Shown here: positions 58,837-64,000 of the stretch, in pieces | Position numbering within the stretch: the stretch's first letter is position 1 | How the letters are laid out: each line of letters opens with the position of its first letter | Origin: Cocleimonas flava | GTDB taxonomy: Bacteria > Pseudomonadota > Gammaproteobacteria > Thiotrichales > Thiotrichaceae | Direction of reading: 5' to 3' | Assembly: GCF_004339015.1 (NCBI RefSeq) | Contig: NZ_SMFQ01000002.1 | Location: forward strand, 869,351-933,350 | Length of the DNA stretch: 64,000 bases | Position numbers and translations under genes: made by a program | The notes under the pieces: model-generated | Told to the model about the DNA's origin: nothing | The model's input: the letters and a program-made list of their open reading frames with translations, nothing else | The model's database searches: none

Positions 58837-58960
58837 ACTTTCAAGACAGTTTAGATAAACAACAAAAAATCGGGCCAAAAACTGCAAAAAGGAGAGTTGT
58901 GGAGTTTAATTAGATCAAATAAAAGCATGGGGGTGCTTAAGGAAGATCGAGGGAGCGCAG

Positions 58961-59560
58961 ATGAAAATCTTAATAATAGATGATCAGATTCTTTTTGCTG
59001 AAGGACTAAAGAATCTTATAGAAAGTTATGATGAATCAAACCAGGTAGAATGTGTAGATAATGTAGACAACGGTTACACCTATATTGAAGATAAGGGTAA
59101 ACCAGACTTAATATTGCTCGACATAAACATCGATGGAGTCAGAGGTTTTCGACTCTTTGAATATTTAAATAGGCTGGATAGTAAAATTCCAGTATTAATT
59201 ATATCGGCCAATGATTCTCCAACCATTGCAACAATGGCTATGGAAAAAGGTGCATTAGGCTTTATTTCTAAATGCAGTCAAATTGAAGTGATGTTGGAAG
59301 CAGTCCAAAAATTGCTAAGTGGCGAATCCTACTTATGTAAGCCTTTGTCTGAAAATACAGAGATACATGGTCAGGTAACCACGAGACAACAAGAGGTGCT
59401 TTACCTACTGTCCCAGGGATTACTGAATAAGCAGATTGCCAGTGAGTTAAATATCTCAGCCAATACCGTAAAGGCTCACTTACATGATTTGTTTAAGCAC
59501 TTAAAAGTATCCAACCGGACAGCAGCGGTGAAAAGTGCGCAACGATACGGCCTGATATAA
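58961..59560 (+). CDS. LuxR/NarL-type response regulator
   Basis: 199 residues: receiver domain with Asp54 (LLDINIDG) and a GerE-type helix-turn-helix (TTRQQEVLYLLSQGLLNKQIASELNISANTVKAHLHDLF). No kinase gene is adjacent, so it is an orphan regulator. GGGAGCGC upstream is a plausible ribosome binding site. It is divergent from typA; a perfect CRP-like site sits in the intergenic region. Confidence 0.92.
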   Translation: MKILIIDDQILFAEGLKNLIESYDESNQVECVDNVDNGYTYIEDKGKPDLILLDINIDGVRGFRLFEYLNRLDSKIPVLIISANDSPTIATMAMEKGALGFISKCSQIEVMLEAVQKLLSGESYLCKPLSENTEIHGQVTTRQQEVLYLLSQGLLNKQIASELNISANTVKAHLHDLFKHLKVSNRTAAVKSAQRYGLI

Positions 59561-59572
59561 ACTGAGTTTTAT

Positions 59573-59902
59573 TCACCTATCCGAAAACGGTGAAGTCTCG
59601 AAATTACGCAACAGCTTAACCAGTTTAAGCTGTTGCTGATGTTCTGTAATTTGTGAACTTGTTTTGGCGTTTTGCCTTAACATGGCGAATAGTGATCCGG
59701 CAAAATAACCGATAACAAAGATGCCACACCACCAGAACGATGGCACTAAAAGTGAGACAATTAAAGCGCCAATAAAACAAATAGCAAAATACTTACGCCA
59801 TGTCTGTGAGCGTTTGTTTTGTATCTCTTCCCACTCTTGTTTGAAATCATTGAGTGTTTCCTCTAGCTTAGCAACTTCCGTGTGATCTACATCAATGTTC
59901 AT
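59573..59902 (-). CDS. Small membrane protein with coiled-coil
   Basis: 109 residues: an acidic helical N terminus (EETLNDFKQEWEEIQ), then two membrane helices (about 42-80) and a C-terminal helix. No family recognised. Convergent with the LuxR-type regulator, 12 bases from its end. Confidence 0.6.
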   Translation of the reverse strand: MNIDVDHTEVAKLEETLNDFKQEWEEIQNKRSQTWRKYFAICFIGALIVSLLVPSFWWCGIFVIGYFAGSLFAMLRQNAKTSSQITEHQQQLKLVKLLRNFETSPFSDR

Positions 59903-60090
59903 ACCTTGATTCCAAAATAAGTGTAGGTATACTGTCGGCCTTATAGTACCGCTTGTCAGAGAGGGTTATGATTGAAAAAATCGTTCATAATCTCTTAATC
60001 AAGCAAAGCGTATATTGGGCACAAGTCTCGAATAATAATAACTAAGTGGTACTTATAAATACTGCGGGGTAGTTTAGGTAGGGTATTGGA

Positions 60091-61380
60091 ATGGGAAGGC
60101 TGAGTTTCTCAGACACACGGCATCTAGTCACACGGACTGCTTTAGGGCAAGAGTGGGGTGGCGTAAAAGCATTGGAAGGTAAAACCCGAGCGGAAGCTAT
60201 TAGCATTCTGCTGTCTCCGTCTGCCATAAAAACACCGCCAGCACCAAGATTAACTCCATGGGCTAATGTCAACCGCATGCGAATGCGCAATGGCGCAGGG
60301 AAAAAACAAGCCCGTAAGATGATGATGCGCGAAGGCGAAAGACTAAAGCGCTGGTGGATGCTGCATCTCTTACAAACTGACACCCCCGTCAACGAACACA
60401 TGACCTTGTTCTGGCACAACCATTTCACTTCATCACTAGAAAAAGTAGAGCAACCGAATCTGATGCTAAATCAGAATAAGCTACTGCGTGATAATGCCAT
60501 GGGTAACTTTCGAACGCTGTTACACAAAGTAGCACGAGATCCTGCCATGCTGATTTACCTTGATGGCTCGGAGAATGTGAAAGGCAGCCCAAATGAAAAT
60601 TTTGCCAGAGAATTACTCGAGTTATTTACCTTAGGCAGAGGTCATTATACCGAGAATGATATCAAAGCTGCAGCCATCGCTTTTACCGGCTGGGGTGTAA
60701 ATCGTAATAATGGCACCTATGTTTATGACGCCAGACAGCACGATACCCGACCTGTAACTTTTATGGGACGACGAGGCTCTTTTTCTGGCGATCAAATCAT
60801 CGATATTATTTTAGAAAAACCAAGAACTGCCGAATACATTGCGGAAAAATTCTGGAAAGAATTTGTGAGTGATATACAACCCGATCATCGCTACATCAGG
60901 AACTGGGGAGCAGCGTTTAGAAAATCAAATTACAATATCAGAACACTATTCTCAGAAGTACTCAACAGCGAACCATTTTGGTCTCCGCGTTACAAAGGGA
61001 CTTTAACCAAGTCACCCATCGATTTACTGGTAGGTACATTACGCGCGTTACCTTTCCCTAAATTACCCGATACGGAACTTGTGCACATTTCACAACTCTT
61101 AGGTCAGGACTTGTTTGATCCTCCCACTGTAAAAGGTTGGGCAGGAGGCAATGACTGGATAGATACGCAAACATTATTGGTACGTACATCTTTACTCAAT
61201 AAATTGACGCGCCACAGTCAGGCATCGGCAAAAGTACAGTCGTATTTACCGAAGACAACAGGATCTGAAGTTGTTCAATGGTTGTTACCATTGGCACCTG
61301 TTTTACCTTTACCTACTACGCCGGGAAAGCGACGCATGGTACGTGCGTTAATTTTAGATCCGGTATTTCAGCTTAAATAG
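60091..61380 (+). CDS. DUF1800 family protein
   Basis: 429 residues of the DUF1800 family: HNHFTSSLEKV near 115, a conserved block LIYLDGSENVKGSPNENFARELLELFTLG, and FTGWGVNR. There is no signal peptide at this start; N-terminal extension upstream of 60091 is not open. It is paired with a DUF1501 gene, as is usual, but the function is unknown; such pairs are often thought to act at the envelope. Confidence 0.88.
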   Translation: MGRLSFSDTRHLVTRTALGQEWGGVKALEGKTRAEAISILLSPSAIKTPPAPRLTPWANVNRMRMRNGAGKKQARKMMMREGERLKRWWMLHLLQTDTPVNEHMTLFWHNHFTSSLEKVEQPNLMLNQNKLLRDNAMGNFRTLLHKVARDPAMLIYLDGSENVKGSPNENFARELLELFTLGRGHYTENDIKAAAIAFTGWGVNRNNGTYVYDARQHDTRPVTFMGRRGSFSGDQIIDIILEKPRTAEYIAEKFWKEFVSDIQPDHRYIRNWGAAFRKSNYNIRTLFSEVLNSEPFWSPRYKGTLTKSPIDLLVGTLRALPFPKLPDTELVHISQLLGQDLFDPPTVKGWAGGNDWIDTQTLLVRTSLLNKLTRHSQASAKVQSYLPKTTGSEVVQWLLPLAPVLPLPTTPGKRRMVRALILDPVFQLK

Positions 61381-61417
61381 GGCTGCTTACCTTTGATAAA
61401 AACAAAGATAACAAATA

Positions 61418-62557
61418 ATGAATAGACGTGATTTTTTACAATACGCCAGCTTAGTTCCGCTTGCTGGCATGGCTCCCGGCGCATTTGCCGCAGGCCAAGG
61501 CAATCGACCCGATCAAATTCTTTTGATGATTGAGTTAAAAGGCGGTAACGACGGCCTTAACACACTCATCCCTTTTAGAGATGCAGATTATCATCGCGCC
61601 AGACCCACGCTCCGCGTAAAAAATGGCATTCCATTGCGAGATAATATGGCAATGAATCCTTACCTGAAAAACTTATTGCCGCTCTGGAAAGAAGGCCATA
61701 TGGCATGGATTCAGGGTGTAGGTTACAGCAATCCGAGTCGTTCTCATTTTCATTCTATCGATATATGGGAAACAGCTTCTACCAAAAATAATGAATCACG
61801 CGGTTGGTTATCAAGAGTTTTGCCGCCACGTAACAACGCCGTTAATGGTATTGTATTAGGAGATAACAATCTTGGTCCAATGTCGGGAGCAAACAGTTCT
61901 GCCGTTGCTATGGAAGACCCAAAAACCTTTTTACGTCAGACAAAGTATTTAAACAAAAAAGGGTTTAAACCGGCCAATTCTTCATTGGCGCATATGCTGA
62001 ATGTGCAAAATCAAATCAATACTGCAGCACAAGAATTAGGACGAATTCACAAAGGCAAACGCTCTCCGGTTAGATTTCCGCCCAGTCGTTTTGGTCGCAA
62101 ACTTGAACAAGTCACTCAAATGATCATTAACGGTATGGATACGCCAGTTTACAAAGTTTCACTGGAAGGTTTTGATACGCATGCATCACAGGTAGATCAG
62201 CATAATAATCTGATGAATCACTTAGGTGGTGGCTTGCAGGCATTTTCTCAAGCAATGAAACGTGCAGGACTGTGGAACAATGTGATGGTTATTACGTATT
62301 CTGAATTTGGTCGTCGCGTTGCCGAAAACAACAGTGGCGGAACAGATCATGGTTCAGCAGCACCACATTTTGCTATTGGTGGACGAGTGCGTGGTGGTAT
62401 GTATGGAAAACAGCCGAGCTTATCGCCAGATAAATTACACGACGGAGATTTGATTCACACGGTAGATTTCCGTGAAGTGTATGCGACGTTAGCGCAGCGC
62501 TGGTGGAGAAGACCCAACCCCTGGGAAAAACAATTCAGACCAATTCCGTTTGTTTAA
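61418..62557 (+). CDS. DUF1501 family protein with Tat-type signal
   Basis: 379 residues. The N terminus has RRDFLQ followed by a hydrophobic stretch and GAFA cleavage site, a Tat export signal. The DUF1501 domain shows LMIELKGGNDGLNTLIP and TYSEFGRRVAENNSGGTDHGSA with GGRVRGGMYG. The latter resembles sulfatase/phosphatase-like metal-binding folds. It is the partner of the DUF1800 gene 37 bases upstream. Confidence 0.88.
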   Translation: MNRRDFLQYASLVPLAGMAPGAFAAGQGNRPDQILLMIELKGGNDGLNTLIPFRDADYHRARPTLRVKNGIPLRDNMAMNPYLKNLLPLWKEGHMAWIQGVGYSNPSRSHFHSIDIWETASTKNNESRGWLSRVLPPRNNAVNGIVLGDNNLGPMSGANSSAVAMEDPKTFLRQTKYLNKKGFKPANSSLAHMLNVQNQINTAAQELGRIHKGKRSPVRFPPSRFGRKLEQVTQMIINGMDTPVYKVSLEGFDTHASQVDQHNNLMNHLGGGLQAFSQAMKRAGLWNNVMVITYSEFGRRVAENNSGGTDHGSAAPHFAIGGRVRGGMYGKQPSLSPDKLHDGDLIHTVDFREVYATLAQRWWRRPNPWEKQFRPIPFV

Positions 62558-62588
62558 ATACTGAAATAGTTAGATAGAAAACACATAA

Positions 62589-62656
62589 AATAGGGGGTGG
62601 CTTTAGGTGTTTTTAAAACAACTAAAGCCACCCCCCTACTTATAAGCATATTTTTT
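62589..62656. repeat. Outward-facing pair of dispersed repeats between DUF1501 and metF
   Basis: GGGGGTGGCTTTAG (62593-62606) and CTAAAGCCACCCCC (62622-62635) form a perfect 14-bp stem; the plus copy continues into ACTTATAAGC and six T. Unlike the other pairs the T-tracts point outward. Confidence 0.8.
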
Positions 62657-62681
62657 ATCTATGTTTTTAAGTAAATGAAAT

Positions 62682-63524
62682 TTAAGCCTCAGAAAGCCCT
62701 AAGTTATTCCAGATAGCTAAACTTGGCTCGACTCTATTCATCGAATAGAAATGCAAACCCGGTACACCTTGTTCCAGTAAACGCTCACACATTCCAGTGA
62801 CAAACTCATTGCCCAGTTTCTGTATCGATTCAACATCGTCACCGTATGATTCAAAACGCATACGTAACCAACGAGGAATTTCAGCACCAATTGCATCAGA
62901 AAAACGCGCCATCTGTGAAAAATTAGTAATTGGCATAATTCCAGGCATCACCGGAATATCAATCTGTGCTTTTTCTAAACTATCCATAAAATGGAAGTAA
63001 GCATCAGCATTGAAAAAGTATTGTGTAATTGCACGGTCTGCGCCCGCTTTTGCTTTACGACCAAAATTTTCGATATCTGCATCAAAGTTTTTAGCTTGCG
63101 GATGTTTTTCAGGATAAGCAGCGATTTCAATTTGAAAGTGATCGCCAGTTTCTGCACGAATAAATTCAACTAGCTCATTGGCATAGTGAAAATCACCAAT
63201 TTCAAACATACCTGATGGCAAATCACCGCGTAATGCCACGATGCGATTGATTCCGTTGTCTTTATAATCGTTCAGCATTTGACGAATCTGTTCTTTCTCA
63301 GAACCGATACAGGAAAGATGTGGTGCTGTTGCAATTCCCGTCTCTTTCTGAATACTGAGAACCGTTCCTTTTGTCGCATCTTGTGTTGTTCCGCCTGCAC
63401 CGTAAGTAACAGAATAGAACGCTGGATTATAGTGAGATAATTCTTTGCTAACTTGTGAGAGTTTTTCAACACCAACTTCAGTTTTAGGAGGGAAGAACTC
63501 AAAGCTATATGAATGGTCTTTCAT
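62682..63524 (-). CDS. metF: Methylenetetrahydrofolate reductase
   Basis: 280 residues of the MetF TIM barrel: FEFFPPKTEVG at the start, VTYGAGGTT, ALRGDLP, and ITQYFFNADAYFHF. It reduces 5,10-methylene-THF to 5-methyl-THF, feeding methionine. It follows ahcY on the same strand, a common proteobacterial pairing in the activated methyl cycle. Confidence 0.97.
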   Translation of the reverse strand: MKDHSYSFEFFPPKTEVGVEKLSQVSKELSHYNPAFYSVTYGAGGTTQDATKGTVLSIQKETGIATAPHLSCIGSEKEQIRQMLNDYKDNGINRIVALRGDLPSGMFEIGDFHYANELVEFIRAETGDHFQIEIAAYPEKHPQAKNFDADIENFGRKAKAGADRAITQYFFNADAYFHFMDSLEKAQIDIPVMPGIMPITNFSQMARFSDAIGAEIPRWLRMRFESYGDDVESIQKLGNEFVTGMCERLLEQGVPGLHFYSMNRVEPSLAIWNNLGLSEA

Positions 63525-63726
63525 GGTTATTACTCCTAGTTAAGTTGAAATCTTTGCGCAACATAATGACTGTAAAAAATACGATGAAAATCTTCATCTT
63601 TTTCATAAAACTCAGACAATATCCGAGATTGTTTTATCATTAATATGAAAAACTGGGAAATGAAATGTATTTAGATTCGCCGGGTGATGACGAAAAGATC
63701 TCTGAAATATAAAGTACTACTAATGA

Positions 63727-63780
63727 CACCCCCCCACTTTAGGGCAGTTTTTTAAAAATATGCCTGTAAGTGGGGGGGTG
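63727..63780. repeat. Facing inverted pair of dispersed repeats between ahcY and metF
   Basis: Arms ACACCCCCCCACTT (63726-63739) and its exact reverse complement (63768-63781) flank T- and A-tracts. They lie 20 bases after the ahcY stop and could stop transcription from either side. Confidence 0.85.
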
Positions 63781-63799
63781 TACTTTATAAAACTAACTA

Positions 63800-64000
63800 T
63801 TAGTAACGGTAATGCTCAACTTTGTAAGGACCCGCTTTATCAACACTGATGTAATCAGCCTGAACTGACGTTAATTCAGTTAAGTTTGCACCAATTTTTT
63901 CAAGGTGAAGACGAGCAACTTCTTCGTCTAATGCTTTTGGTAGCATGTAAACGTCGTTCTCGTACTTTTCGCCATGACAGAAAATTTCGATCTGCGCTAA
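63800..64000 (-). CDS. ahcY: Adenosylhomocysteinase, C-terminal end (partial)
   Basis: The last 66 residues are visible, ending [10 protein letters not shown], with [22 protein letters not shown]. This is the conserved C terminus of SAH hydrolase, including the Lys/Tyr residues that reach the NAD site of the neighbouring subunit. The rest lies past the window edge. It recycles S-adenosylhomocysteine to homocysteine; metF follows. Confidence 0.96.
   Translation of the reverse strand, partial: LAQIEIFCHGEKYENDVYMLPKALDEEVARLHLEKIGANLTELTSVQADYISVDKAGPYKVEHYRY

Noticed and set aside
58920..58945. GGGGGTGCTTAAGG before the LuxR-type gene as repeat copy
   Set aside because: Lacks the AAGT box beside the G-run; probably part of the leader.
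60379..60396. GACACCCCCGTC in the DUF1800 gene
   Set aside because: The C-run is short and the ACTT box is missing; explained by Asp-Thr-Pro codons.

Overview
This window is a stretch of chromosome from an AT-rich, probably marine or aquatic gammaproteobacterium. The evidence is gene content and order: birA-coaX-SPOR, rpmA-obgE-proB, purE-purK, rdgC, typA, hemF, a gammaproteobacterial-type 6S RNA, and an exosortase H (XrtH) sorting system. An affiliation near the Thiotrichales is possible but is only inference. Coding density is high. There are no phage, transposase, rRNA or CRISPR signatures.

Layout: (1) 0-5.6 kb, a branched-chain amino-acid/amide-type ABC importer (partial binding protein, livHMGF) ending in a universal stress protein. 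(2) 6.1-8.4 kb, tRNA-Phe, trmL, ribF and a lipoprotein. (3) 8.5-17.3 kb, two secreted ankyrin proteins, an MFS transporter, birA-coaX-SPOR, 6S RNA, a LexA-type repressor with an SOS-like box, bioD, signal peptidase I and hemF. (4) 17.3-19.9 kb, an ECF sigma / anti-sigma / subtilase operon. (5) 20-26.6 kb, a candidate sRNA, gshB-osmC, an NlpC/P60 hydrolase, ispB, rpmA (without rplU), obgE and proB. (6) 26.8-34.2 kb, cobH, purC, gspC, apbE, purK and purE. (7) 34.3-40.7 kb, a large secreted TIM-barrel-like protein, ampG, an alkyltransferase-like protein, a thioredoxin-like protein and a DUF1287 lipoprotein. (8) 41-49.4 kb, xrtH and its partner membrane protein, tcdA, then two divergent cassettes, each pairing a 'midcut-by-XrtH' type protein with a sterol-desaturase-family enzyme. 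(9) 49.5-64 kb, rdgC, a ChaN/PDZ lipoprotein, VWA-histidine kinase-response regulator, typA, a LuxR-type regulator with a CRP-like site, DUF1800-DUF1501, metF and the end of ahcY.

Two things stand out. First, a short dispersed repeat with core CACCCCCC(T/C)ACTT, followed by a T-tract, occurs about 20 times. Most copies lie just past gene ends, several as inverted pairs, and three lie in frame inside genes. It behaves like a terminator-associated family and resembles in distribution the DNA uptake signals of Haemophilus and Neisseria. Second, there is an XrtH locus with two candidate substrates whose sorting-like signal lies mid-protein. Each is paired with a desaturase gene, and one carries an added C-terminal domain resembling the S74 auto-cleaving tailspike chaperone.
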